Assembly (NCBI GenBank): GCA_025594325.1
Contig: JANHCV010000007.1
Location: 62,001 to 126,000, forward strand
Length of the DNA: 64,000 nt
From: Blastocladiella emersonii ATCC 22665
Lineage: Eukaryota; Blastocladiomycota; Blastocladiomycetes; Blastocladiales; Blastocladiaceae
Direction: 5' to 3'
Of this stretch, positions 42,206 to 52,881 are shown piece after piece. The position numbers and the translations under genes are program-made. The notes below the pieces were generated by a model. It saw nothing but the letters and a program-made list of their open reading frames with translations, was not told the origin of the DNA and ran no database searches. Numbering within the stretch: the stretch's first letter is position 1; each line of letters begins with the position of its first letter.

Positions 42206-44574
42206 TCAAGGGTCAACGACCATGGGCGCGGGAGCCGCCGCCGCAACGTTGGGCTGGACCGTCACGCCCGGGTCGACGGTCGCCAAGAGGACGTTCGCGT
42301 GAGCGAGGTGCTGGCGCGCCGCGAACACGGCGTCGACGATGAGCTGCGCGCCGGCCGCGGTCACGCCGGGCGATCCGCGCAGGTTGAGGCGCATCAGCGA
42401 CATGTGGTTACGGAGCTCGTTGAGACGCGACAAGGCCAGCGCCCCGAGGTCCGTCATCGCCGCGCCACGGATCGTCAGCGAGTCGAGGTTGGCCGGCAGG
42501 CGCGAGAAGAGCTCCAGCAGGCCCAGGTCTGTGACGGTTGGCGAGCCAATCGCGAGTTCGACGAGGGTCGGCGGGTAGCCGAGCGTGCGAAGCGCGCACG
42601 GGCCCATGTCCGAGATCTGCGTGTCAAGGACGCGGAGCACTCCAAGCGCGCTCCAGCAGTCCTCGTTCTTCTTGTCCGTGACAGGCCCAGCGAACATGCC
42701 GCGCGTGGCAAGGATGACGTAGCCGATGTCGGTGATGGGGTTTTGCGAGAAATCGACCTCGTAAAGGCCAGTGGGAAGGTGAGGAACGAGCGCGGCGAGG
42801 TCAGCGTCGGTCAGGCCGCAGTTAATGAGGGCTATGCCGTCAATGCGCTGGCTGTCGCGCAGGATCTTGGCAAGGTAAGCGAGATCAGCGGGCGTCAGTG
42901 CCAAGTCCCGGACTTGGATCGTTCCGAAGCCCCCAGTAGCCGCCACCGCGTTCGCGACGCCCTGCTGGGCGTTGTTTAGAACCTAGTTCGAGTAGATTCG
43001 AGGAGAGAGATCAGCGAGCGTCAACGAGATGCGCGGGTCAAGAAACAACGTACGGGAGCGAGAAGCGGAGTCGGGACCAGCGCGGCAGCAGCAGCCATCA
43101 GCTCCACGACGCTCTGGAACGCGGGAAGTGGGACCTGAAGGCCCATGGGGTTCGCCGGGCGAAGAAGCTCGATGATGTCAAACATCGCCACGATGTCTTT
43201 GAAAGTCGGCCGCTGCCAGGGATCGGCGCCCCAGCAGGCCACGACGAGCGGCCAGAAATCGGTGCCGTACACAGCGGGAACGTTTTCGGGCATGTGCGGG
43301 CGGAGACCGGCACGCACGGCCTCGTAGATGCAGGACTGGCGCTCCAAGACAAAGTACGGAAGCACGCCACGCGAAACAACCTCGTAGCAAAGCATGGCGA
43401 AGGCGTAGACGTCAGGAGGGAACTGGCGCCCCTCGCTGCCCGCGGTAATTCGCTCGGGACTGTACCAGCGAACGTTGCCGGCCGACCCAATGGTCCACGT
43501 CGCCTGCTGCGTCGCGTTGGTGAAGGTGCGCGAGAGGCCAAAGTCGGCGACACGAGCGCCACCGTCAGCGTCAATCAGGACGTTGTCGGCCTTGAGGTCG
43601 CCGTGGACGATGCCCATGGAGTGCAGGTACGCGACGCCGTGAGAAACCTCGCGCAGCTTGCACAGAGCAACGTCGGCGCCAGTCGCGGGCTCTGCAGCAA
43701 ACGTGCGCAGCGTGCCGCGAGGCATGTATGGCATCAGCATGAACGGGCGAGGTGCTGTGAGCGAGACGCCGAGCAGCGGCAAGACGTTGGGGTGACTGAG
43801 GTACCGCCACATCGAGATCTCCTCCAAAGCATTATTGGCAGCCTGGGCCTGGCCAGCCGCATCATTGAGCTCCTTCTTGGCGACAAGGAGGCCACTGCTG
43901 AGCCAGGTGCACGTCGAGACGGTTCCAAAGCCGCCAATACCAAGAATCAAGTCTTGAGGAGGCGAGACGATATCGTAGCTGGTAAGCGCCATTTGCTGAG
44001 CAGCACCAAGGCGCCGTGTGATCTCGGCCTTCAAGTCGGGGTGGCGCGCGACTAGGACGTCGCGAATGTGTGCAAGAGCAGGGTCAGCGCCTGGTGGGCG
44101 GACGCCGAGGGGACGGTCTAGCATGATCAAGACCGCGGCATAGGCGTCGAGCACGCAGTCGAACGTGAACTCGCCGCCAACAGCGAGAAGCGTCGCCGGA
44201 TCGTGGTGCGCCACAAAGTCAAGGAACTGGAGCTGGGAAGTCTCGAGCTCATCGAAACGCACGTCGACAACCGCTCGATCGAGGAAAGCAACGCTGAGCA
44301 TCGCCGAGAGCCGAGTGTTGAGCTGAACGGCGGCTCGGAGCTGCGCGATGAGGAACCTGTGGGTAAGGATGCGGCGAAGCAGGTGCGAAGGCTGGGCCAT
44401 GCTGAGGATGAAGGTGTAGATGGTGTACATCTTCACTTGGAGCAGCTGCGCAATGTTGTGTCGCTCCTGGCTGACCGCCGCCCCGTAGACGTTGACGAAG
44501 GCGTCGACGAGGTTGCGAAGCGCGGCGCCATAGCCGAGCGTGTCTAGGGCAGCGTATAGGCGCGGCAGATTCAT
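42206..44574 (-). CDS. TKL-like non-RD protein kinase with C-terminal leucine-rich repeats
   Basis: Model: complement(join(42206..42982, 43054..44574)), 765 aa. Residues 1-200 are a helical domain without recognised family. The kinase spans about 205-470. It has glycine loop GIGGFGTV, the ATP-binding lysine in LLVAKKEL, catalytic loop HGDLKADN and DFGLS, so it should be active. The Arg before the catalytic Asp (HRD) is replaced by Gly, making it a non-RD kinase. From about 515 to 740 there are leucine-rich repeats of the INCGLTDADLAALVPHLP type. No signal peptide or membrane helix, so it is cytosolic. The intron (71 nt) has a GTACGT donor and joins VLNNAQQG in frame. The substrate is unknown; a sensor-kinase role is inference. 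Confidence 0.8.
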
Positions 44575-45697
44575 GGAAGCGTGGTTGGTTGGCGGGAGAG
44601 CTTGGGCGTGGCGGGGGCGCGCTGCCCTTTTGTATGTCCCGAGCGAGCGAACGGTCGGCACGGAACAGTAACTTTTCCCCAAGCACCGAGCGGACCTTCC
44701 GCCGTCGTGCGTGCAGCGTGGAAATGGAAGCCACACTCGCAGAAAAACCCTTTTCACTGTGAAAGGAGCTGCGTCAAGTTACTCAGAGGCCAAGGTCAAC
44801 GAGATGGCCCATGTCGACGAGCGCCCATGTCCTCGAGTCGCCCCCACGCACGAGACTGACCGCCCGCGCCCATGATCCATGGCCTTCATCACGTTGCGTA
44901 AGAGTTGTGTGAGTCAGGAAGCAGAGCTGGACGCTCAGCTGCGGAACCCACGCGCTCGGACTTGACGCGCCGCGAGGCAGCCTGCGAGACGTCTTCAAAC
45001 CACCACGTGACTGTCAGCTGATTGATAAACGCGTCTCTCGCGGCGTCTCTCAGAAGCAACCGTCGATCCGATGGCGGACTTGATGCGACAAACGTAGACT
45101 TGGCAGGCCTCGGCCGAGAACGAATCCCGCGACGGCACACTCCACGTGGCCTGTCTACGAAGGCAAAAAGCCAACAAGCAAGCCAGCGCAACCCGTCTAC
45201 GCTCCAGATCGGCCCCTCACCGTCTACCCAGAGCACTTACACGTGAGCACACACCTCGGCCGCGCAGCGCCGCTGAAAAAAAAAAATGGTGACGGCGGCC
45301 AGCAACGACGCCGCCCGCCGTCGCTGACGCCCCCCTGCACGACGGCGCCGCCTCGCCCTTCACGACGATGACGGCGACGAGAACGCACTCCCACACACTC
45401 CACCCGATGCAGCACACATCACAGCCCGGTTTGCTGCGGGCCCCCTTGCCGCCCGTGGCCCTCACTGCCGTTGCTCGCGCCGACCGCGACGTTAGCCTCG
45501 CTCGCGGCGGCGCTCGCCCTCTACACTCCTGACAAATCTTTCCACAGACTAGTCCGCTGTGCAGGTCACCCCCAAGAGTCTCAGGATGCGTTCCTCAAGC
45601 TGGATGCCGCTACTGTAAGGATGTTACGCAAACCCTACCAGTCGGTTCAAGATCAACGGATACCAACGTGTAGTTTCACTCGTGGTTCCGAACCACA
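44575..45697. other. Intergenic region, possible minor relics
   Basis: No complete gene is supported. On the minus strand at 44889-45100 an open frame shows coding-like codon choice (AFINQLTVTWWFEDVSQAAS), but it has no clear start or known domain. The block CGGCACACTCCACGTGGCC at 45135-45153 recurs, with one extra base, at 41956-41975 beside the inverted family fragment. The remainder is featureless apart from an A11 run near 45277. Confidence 0.35.
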
Positions 45698-48600
45698 TTA
45701 CAGCCAAGGCACCCGCGTCCGCTCATTTGTCATTTCCACCTCTGCCGTTCCACTGGCAACAAACCGCGCAACCTGCACAGGCTCCGTGCTGCGCGGGACC
45801 ACGGTCCGTGCGAGAACGCGCATCTCGAGCTCGCGCGCCGCCTGGAGCGTTGGCGCAAGCAGCGGGTGTGCGAACACCACGTGCGTCGCGGACTCGAGCT
45901 TGGTCTGCGCGAGCTCGCCCTCGGCGTGCAGGACGACGACCACAGGACCCGCGTGCCGATGGAACTCGAACGTTGCGGCGGTGAATGAGACGGTATGCGT
46001 GGACGTCCCATCGATCACCTTAATCCCGCGAGCACGCTCGAGCGTGGCCTTGAGGGCAGCCGCAATGCCCGCGTACTGCGTCCACACGACCACCTTGAGA
46101 TCAGCCGCCAAAGCAAGCTCGGACTGGATGTGCCAGGTAATCGCCGAGATCTTGGACCCGTGCTCAGAATTAGCAATTGGGCCGCCTTGAACACGCGCCG
46201 TAAATTGCGGGTCGATGGGCGCGTGGCACGCCGAGCAAAAGTCAGGAACCGGGCAGTCGCCGCACACAACGTGGCCGCATGGCGCAATCGTGAAAGTAGT
46301 CAATCTCGCGTCGAAAGCGCTTGAGCAGCACGAGCAGGACAAGGACGCGGCCACATTCGGATCAGAAATCGCGGCGGCAGTCTGGATCAGCGGCACAGCT
46401 GCGGCCCAGGCATCACGCTTGCGGGTCGCGTTTGAGAGCCGCCGGTGCCAGTCTTGAACGAGCGCCGCAAGCGAACGAAGGCGGACCTGGTCGTCAAGTG
46501 TCAAGTCATCTGCACGCGGCGCCACAGTTGTTGACGGCTGGACGGGCGTATCAGCGGGACCTGTGAGGTCGTCCAAAGAGAGGCCGTTCTGCAGAAGCCA
46601 GCGGCGGCAAGCGGGTCGTTTGAGGACCGCCTGCTGAACTGCAGCCCGCGCCGCGCTGAGCCCAGCCGTGGCCGCAGCAACAGCTTGGCCCTGGCGCTCG
46701 AGCTCGGCGGGTACAAGATCCCGAATCCGTTGCGAAAACTCAACGACATTCAGGGAGCCGTCGGCCGGTGTCAGACCATGCCTGGCTGCCATCGTGGAGA
46801 GCTGGTGTTGCTGGAAACCTTTGAGGTACTCGCGCAACGTAAGCGGTGCGGTCGACACAATCGCGGCGTGTGCGAGAAGGACCTCGGTGGGTGAGGGCTG
46901 CACGACGTGGACCGTGGAAGTAGTGGGATGGTACTCCGTGGCCGAATGTGGGAGGTTGAGAGAGATATGCTCCAGCAATTCGAAGGTGCTTAAGCCTCGA
47001 TGAGGTGCAAGCGATCGACTAATAATGAAGTTGATAGCGTAGACGTTGACTTGATTACGAACAAAGACAGCGTGCGCGCCACGGAGCCCGGGAATAAACT
47101 CGTTGATGCGAAGAACAGCGCGTTTCTTACCCTCAAACCGCTCCTGTGCCTCGCGTTTGCGACGCTCAAAGTCGGCAAGCGCTCGCTCGCGCTCAAGAAC
47201 TTGCCGCGCCAGCCGGCGCTCAACACGAAGCTCCTCGCGCTCCCAACCGGTGAGATCGTCGCCTTCGCTTCCGACGTCATCTTCAAAGTTGTGATCGTCT
47301 TGGCCGGAGAAGCTCACATCGTGCGGCCGCTCATTTGCTGGCGGCTTCGGCTCCTTGGTGATCAGGTCCACGTCGTGGATAACAACACGATGAAACCAAG
47401 TCCGTTCAAAGACGACTTCGCCGCGGCGCGGTCCGTAAACCAGCTGGCCCGTCGCGAGAGTCTCGAGAACCCAGTCACCCAGCTGCGCAGCAGACAGGGA
47501 CGCAGCAGCCGTGTCCGGAGCAGTCGAATCGCCGTCCCATGCGGCCTCGGCGCGCGTCAAGGGGCGTTGGTATTCCGTCTCGTCGACGAGAGCGGCAACG
47601 CGAGTGCGGTACTCATCTGAGCAGACCACATTGGCGTTGAGAAGCACGATATCGGCTGTCTGAACGTCGTCCGAGGACAGGTTCGCGTGGTCCTCGACCG
47701 TGTTCACGGGGACGATGCGCGTCGTGGGCTTGAGCGCTTTGATGATGACGGTAGTCAGGCGAGCAAAGTGGGATTCGTGGCATAGAAGAAGCGTGGCGCA
47801 CGACGGGATGTAGCGGCCGCGCGCGGTCTCGTCGTGGAAAACAACTGAATCCACGGCTGGACACGGCCGCAAGTGAAGCAGAGCGAGAAGCGGCCACAAG
47901 TCATCCGTCGAGGGCACCGTGGACTGAATTCCAAGCTGGACAAGCCGCGGATCATGCGAAGCGCGTGACTCGGAATGTTGATCCGAGGACCAGATGTCCT
48001 GTTCGGCCCACTCGCCGAGCTTCGGGTTGTAAAGCACGCCGTACAAACCGAGACGAATGGGCGAGTTTGTAGAGGCGGGATGGAAATAGAGGCGCCCAGC
48101 GGAGCCCGAGTCCTTTGCGAGGAGCCGGGCGAGCGCGCGGACCTGGTCGTCCTGATCTGTTTCAGGGAAATCGCGGAGGGGACCGAGACGGGTACCAAGA
48201 GCGGCTATTGAGTTGTGATCAACGGGACCCTGAGGCTCCGCCGGCGAGGGCAGAATCCAAGTGGGCGCGTACGCGGACGTCAAGTCGACACGAAAATCGT
48301 CGTCGAGCATGAAAAAGTGTTGCTTTGTAAGCGGGAACAAACTGAAGATCTGCTGAGCGGCCCGGAGCGCGCCCGGAGCGTGTGCGCGGAGGTCTCGGTT
48401 CAGTAGCGCCGTGCGGAGGTAGAAATCCCACGTGTACTTGAGCCGCGACGTTCTGGCCGGATCGGCCGAGTAAGACTCCTTGGCGATCGGGCGCGCAACA
48501 ACCCGCACGTACCGGACAAAGGTGGCATCCAAGACATGCGACATCAATATAAATGCGCCCGACGAAAACTGTGAGACGACGACACTGTCACCAGCTGCCA

Positions 48601-49054
48601 CGGCCCAGCGCGAGGGTTCGCCCTTCAGGTGGACGACAGGGGAAGCCCGGTCGATTTTGGTTGCAAGAATCGCCGGCTCGGGGTCCTCGTCGGCAAACAC
48701 GGCATCAGTAGCAAGCGAGGGCATGAGGCGAAGCTTGATGTTCGAGGGCTTGAACAGCTTGTGGATGCCGACGCGGCGATGCTCGTCGTCAAAGTAGGGA
48801 TCGAGAGCGCAGGACGCCTCGAAATCGGACAGTTTGAGAGTGCGCAGATCAGCCAAGGTCCACGGCTCGGCGCGCGGGGGCAAGCGGTAGTAAACAGTTC
48901 GGAAGTCGTTGAGTGCATGTGCATGAGCTGGTCGACGATGGTTGCTGTAGCGGTTGAACTCGAGGACCGGTTCGAGCCGGAAAGTCAGCTCTGCAAGGAC
49001 CGGCCGGGAGCGGTGATCCCAGCGCGCCTCCTTATCAAGCTTGCGACGAGGCAT
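45698..49054 (-). CDS. RING protein with degenerate SNF2/Rad5-like scaffold, paralogue 1
   Basis: Open frame of 1118 codons from the ATG at 49054. It follows the intact paralogue at 52882-56991 along its length. Helicase traces remain: SCATLLLCHES corresponds to the Rad5-type ATLIVCP segment, and FERTWFHRVVIHDVD to the WHRVILDEAH motif II region, where the DEAH acids are lost. A C3HC4 RING lies at about 903-945 (CSCC, PCGHVVCGDC, CSAC). The helicase C-like part has KVVVWTQYAG, then ATHVVFAHPLL and VQVARFVASGTAE, with the arginine-finger motif replaced by ELEMRVLAR. A long coiled coil covers the 600s. The coding sequence originally started near 49576, but that part has an in-frame stop, so this protein may be 5' truncated or the gene may be dead. 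Confidence 0.6.
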   Translation of the reverse strand: MPRRKLDKEARWDHRSRPVLAELTFRLEPVLEFNRYSNHRRPAHAHALNDFRTVYYRLPPRAEPWTLADLRTLKLSDFEASCALDPYFDDEHRRVGIHKLFKPSNIKLRLMPSLATDAVFADEDPEPAILATKIDRASPVVHLKGEPSRWAVAAGDSVVVSQFSSGAFILMSHVLDATFVRYVRVVARPIAKESYSADPARTSRLKYTWDFYLRTALLNRDLRAHAPGALRAAQQIFSLFPLTKQHFFMLDDDFRVDLTSAYAPTWILPSPAEPQGPVDHNSIAALGTRLGPLRDFPETDQDDQVRALARLLAKDSGSAGRLYFHPASTNSPIRLGLYGVLYNPKLGEWAEQDIWSSDQHSESRASHDPRLVQLGIQSTVPSTDDLWPLLALLHLRPCPAVDSVVFHDETARGRYIPSCATLLLCHESHFARLTTVIIKALKPTTRIVPVNTVEDHANLSSDDVQTADIVLLNANVVCSDEYRTRVAALVDETEYQRPLTRAEAAWDGDSTAPDTAAASLSAAQLGDWVLETLATGQLVYGPRRGEVVFERTWFHRVVIHDVDLITKEPKPPANERPHDVSFSGQDDHNFEDDVGSEGDDLTGWEREELRVERRLARQVLERERALADFERRKREAQERFEGKKRAVLRINEFIPGLRGAHAVFVRNQVNVYAINFIISRSLAPHRGLSTFELLEHISLNLPHSATEYHPTTSTVHVVQPSPTEVLLAHAAIVSTAPLTLREYLKGFQQHQLSTMAARHGLTPADGSLNVVEFSQRIRDLVPAELERQGQAVAAATAGLSAARAAVQQAVLKRPACRRWLLQNGLSLDDLTGPADTPVQPSTTVAPRADDLTLDDQVRLRSLAALVQDWHRRLSNATRKRDAWAAAVPLIQTAAAISDPNVAASLSCSCCSSAFDARLTTFTIAPCGHVVCGDCPVPDFCSACHAPIDPQFTARVQGGPIANSEHGSKISAITWHIQSELALAADLKVVVWTQYAGIAAALKATLERARGIKVIDGTSTHTVSFTAATFEFHRHAGPVVVVLHAEGELAQTKLESATHVVFAHPLLAPTLQAARELEMRVLARTVVPRSTEPVQVARFVASGTAEVEMTNERTRVPWL

Positions 49055-49084
49055 TAGAAAACGCGTGAGCTGCTCAGCGGTGGT

Positions 49085-49576
49085 TGAGCGGAGGAACAGG
49101 TCTATGGGGGCAGCCCCTCACCTAGTCAGCGCGCGATGATCGTACGTCGGCAGTATGGAATCGAGCGTACCGGGCTGGTCGTTGCGATGGGCTGCAGTGT
49201 TCACCCATTGATCGGAGTCAGGGAACCCGGAAGCAAGAACGGTGTCCTCATCGGCGAGCTGGCGGACATAGCGCGGGTCGCCCTCGTGGACGGCAAGGTT
49301 GGAGAAGCCGCGTTTAAGCGACTCGGCAGTTTACGGGAACGGGATCCACCAGCCCGAAGCGACACGTTCGGCGTAAAGGCGCCGCTCAAACTCCTCGGTC
49401 GTGCGAGGCGACTCGGGCAGCTGTACAGTAGATGAAGATTGGTCGATTGAGAGCGGTAGGAATGAATCTTCGGTGGGACCAGCGACCTTGCGTCGTTTAG
49501 GCGCGCCGGCCGTAGCCCGCGTGCGCTTCGAAGGGCCCGCGGCTGCCGGTTTGTTGGCAGCGGTAGCGCGCGGCAT
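49085..49576 (-). pseudogene. Detached N-terminal part of paralogue 1
   Basis: From the ATG at 49576 the minus strand encodes the family N-terminus: MPRATA, a basic PKRRKVAGP stretch that looks like a nuclear localisation signal, then YAERVASGWWIPFP. There an in-frame TAA stands at 49331-49333. The same frame continues after the stop with family-like sequence (ADEDTVLASGFPDSDQW, then NDQPG). After NDQPG a possible short intron leads into AAPIDLFLRSTTAEQLTRF, in frame with the main open frame. A single nonsense mutation thus separates the N-terminus from the rest. Confidence 0.65.
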
Positions 49577-49591
49577 GGTCGACAATAACGT

Positions 49592-49601
49592 TGCAGCAAG
49601 T
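49592..49601 (-). promoter_or_regulatory. Conserved ACTTGCTGCA element, paralogue 1
   Basis: The 10-mer ACTTGCTGCA (minus strand) lies 16 bases upstream of the ATG at 49576. The same word stands before the ATGs of both other family members, so it may be a transcription-start or core-promoter element. It may also simply be conserved by common descent. Confidence 0.5.
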
Positions 49602-49833
49602 TTCAATCAGCGTTACATGGGAAATGGGCTGCTGTCGTGGAGGCGGAGCGGAGGAGCGAAGCGAAAGCGTCGATCGATTCGCGTGGAACACTGCTGGCCG
49701 CCGCACGTGGCCCGGGTGAGAGGCGCAGCGCGTCGCCGTTCCTTAAAAACTGCAGCATCGGAAACGCAGTAGGGGCACAGTACAACTATCCTGATTATAA
49801 AATGCGAATGCCAATGACGGGGAGACAACGTAA

Positions 49834-52663
49834 CTAGTCCCACGGCACCCGCGTGCGCTGGGCCAAGAGGTACTCCTCAACGGTACTCACAGCCACAAAC
49901 CGGGTGAAGTATACACGCTTCGCCTTGCTGCCCGGCGTGACGGTGTGGCCGAGGAGCTTCATCTCGAGTTCGCGGGCCTCGAGTGCCGTCGGAGCGAGCA
50001 TTGAATGCGCAAACACGACGTGGGTGGCGAGGTCGAGGCGGGCACAGTCAACGCGAGCATCTGGGTGCAGGACCATCACTGCGTGCCGATTGCGGCCCTC
50101 CTTGAACGCGGGCGGCGCCAACGCGAAGGCGGCCGCGCCAGTTGCGGTCCCGTTCATGAGAGTGATTCCAGTTGCCTGTTTGAGGGGACCTGCAAGCGCG
50201 GCGGCGAACTCGGCAAACTGTGTCCACACGACGACCTTGATGATTGAGTCCAAGTCCTTGGACTTCGAGAACGCCGAGTTGGAACTGGCCGACTTGGAAA
50301 TGGAAATGGTCGACTTGATAAGCGAGATGATGGCGTGCACTTTGGACCCGTGGTCCAGAACGGTGGCGGAGCTGCTCGAGTGTCGTGTCACAAACTGTGC
50401 ATCGACTGGTCTGCCGCACGACATACAGCATTCACTGATTGCGTCGGCGCACTCGACGCAGAAGACGTGCGCGCACGGTGTGACGGCAAAGGGGTTGCGC
50501 TTCGCATCAACATGCACGGTGCAGCGGACGCACGCCAGCGTCGCGGCAGCTGTGGAATCGGCAAAGGCTGCAGCAGCGGTGATAAGTGGAGTGGCGGCGA
50601 GGTGCCCATTGCGCTTGCGGGTGGCAAGATCGAGGCGCAGGTGCCAGTCGCGGACAAGCGTTACAAGCGACCGTAGGCGCCCGACGTCATTCGGCGTTGG
50701 CTCAGTGGTGCGTAGGGCGGTCCCCAAAACAGGCACACCAAGGTCGGCAGCCGTAATCCCGTTCTGCAGGACCCAGCGGCGCGCGGCGGGCCAGTTGCCG
50801 ACGGCATCTCGGACCGCGCCGCGTACCGCACTGAGACCAGCAATCGCAGACGTAACAGTCGCTTCAAGTTTCCCAAGCTCGGCGGGGGCGGCGTCAAGAA
50901 GCGCTGGGCAAACAGAGGCGCTGGAAGCGAGCCGTCCTTGAGCGGGACGGTGGGCGAAGCGATTTGGTGGTGCTGGAACCGCTTGAGGTACTCGCGCACG
51001 GTCAACGGCGCGGACGAAGCAATGCCAGCATGTGCGAGAAGGATCTCAGGAGGCGACGGCCGAGCAACACGAACGATATGTGCCGGGGTCGATTCTTTGC
51101 TAATCGATGCATCAAAAGTGATGCCGTTCACGAATGCCTCCCTGGGGTCCGTGGTGCAAGGGGCGGATTCGGGGAGGCAAAGCGGGAGTGCGCGCAGGGG
51201 ATGCGTCAAGTTCGAAGCACGCGTGACGTGGATAGTGGACGACCCGCGGAACGCGGGCAGGACTTTGACTAGCGCGCGCGCCATTTGGCAATCATTCACG
51301 TACTGCTGTTCATCCAGGCGCTGCTGTTCACTCCACTTGGTCAAAGCGGCAAAGTACCGCTCGCGGCCGTAATGCTCGCTCAAAAGCTCGCGTTCGTCGT
51401 CATCGGAGGACCCGTCCTCGAACGACTCAAGTGCCGGCCTGGGGCGCTTGGCGGGCCGGCGGGGCTCCTCGACCATTTCCTCCGAGCCAAACACGATGAG
51501 GCGGTGGAACCAAGTGCCCTCGAAAACAACCCCGATCGAGCCGAGCTGTTCGGCCGAGTCGCCGTCGTCCATCCAACCATAGCCGCGTCGCTGTCCGAGT
51601 CGTAGTCGAAATCGAAGTTGTCAGAATCGTCGGCCGCGTTGCCGCCGTCGTCCAAGTCGGGCTTGACGCTCGGAACAGTCGGACAAGTCTCGTCAAGAAT
51701 GCCGCGCTGCGCGTTGAGCGTCGTTTTGACGTACATGTCGAGCTGCTGCGAGAACGTAGCGGCACCGCCGTCCGCATCGTAGTAATCGTCGTCGTCATCG
51801 TCCTCACGTGGGACAATTGCGTTACCGCTGCGGAGACGAGAAGCCTTGGACCACGGACACGGGTAGCGGCATACCGTATGCCCGCTAACGAGCTGGCGCA
51901 CCGCAGCGCGGTACGAGTTGGCCAGAAGCACTTCGGGCGCGAGGACGACCACGTCGGCGCGCTGCACGTCGTCGAGTTTGAGGTAAGACACATCCATCGA
52001 CTGAGAGACTGTAATGACGCGGGCCGATTCGGGCAGCAGCGCGCGCACCTTGGCGATAACCTCGGCGTGATGCACACGCTTACACACAATGAGAGTCGCG
52101 CGCGAAGGGAAGGACTTGTCGCGATTCTCATCGTCGATCTGGACCGCGTCGGGCGATGGACACGGCCGGACATGCGCAAGAGCGAGGAAGGGTTTCACGC
52201 AAGCGGCCTTGAGAGAAGAGACGCCGACCACGGGTCCAATGCATCCGTGCTGACTCTACGCACCGGGCTGGTCGTTGGCGACGGGTTGGACGTCCGCCCA
52301 CCCTTCGCTTTTGGGAAACCCAGCGGCAAGCACCGAGTCCTCGTCAGCAAGGCGCAGAGCCGGACTGCGGTGCTCGGACGGGGAAGCGTCGCGACCCGGA
52401 ATCCACCAGCCAGGCGCGGCCCGTTCGGCATAGATGCGGCGCTCAAGGTGCTCGGCCGACTCGGGAACGTTGAGCGGGACGGACGGTACCGGTTCGTCAA
52501 CGGCCAGGGGCTCGTAAGGGTCGGTCGCGGAAGCAACGACTTTGCGCCGTTTGGTGGCAGTAGCCGCCTTCGCAGACGGGGCGCGAGTGCGCTTCGCGGG
52601 GGCCGGCGCGGCAGCGTCGTCGCCGGCTGCACTGGCCCTTGAGGTTGGTGTTGCGCGCGGCAT
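49834..52663 (-). pseudogene. RING/pseudo-SNF2 family, paralogue 2 (broken)
   Basis: Collinear with the intact paralogue but disrupted at three places. The N-terminal frame (from the ATG at 52663, MPRATPTSRA with a TKRRKVVAS basic stretch) ends at a stop at 52256 just after NDQPG. About 290 codons present in the intact copy are missing there, and homology resumes at VGVSSLKAACVKPFLALAH. A frameshift near 51590 separates an Asp-rich stretch from GYGWMDDGDSAEQLGS and FEGTWFHRLIVFGSEE. Another near 50895 separates FAQRF from LDAAPAELGKLEATV. The RING (CVRC, PCAHVFCVEC, CMSC) and helicase C-like end are otherwise conserved to the final TRVPWD. Combined breaks make function unlikely. Confidence 0.8.
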
Positions 52664-52685
52664 GAGAAGGCGTGCTCAATGACAA

Positions 52686-52695
52686 TGCAGCAAGT
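52686..52695 (-). promoter_or_regulatory. Conserved ACTTGCTGCA element, paralogue 2
   Basis: Same 10-mer as at 49592-49601 and 57008-57017, here 23 bases upstream of the ATG at 52663. Confidence 0.5.
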
Positions 52696-52881
52696 ATTTA
52701 CTCAAGTTGCATGGGCTACGTCAACGTATTATCGGCGAAGGGGAGGCCGAGCGTGGGAGACGGGTTAGCTCGGTCGCCGGAGGAGTCACCCAGCCCCGCT
52801 CAGTGAGGCTGCAGCACGCAACACTCGTCCGCCGAAAGCCGTACAAGACTTCGTTACGATATTACACTCTCCAGTATCAAC

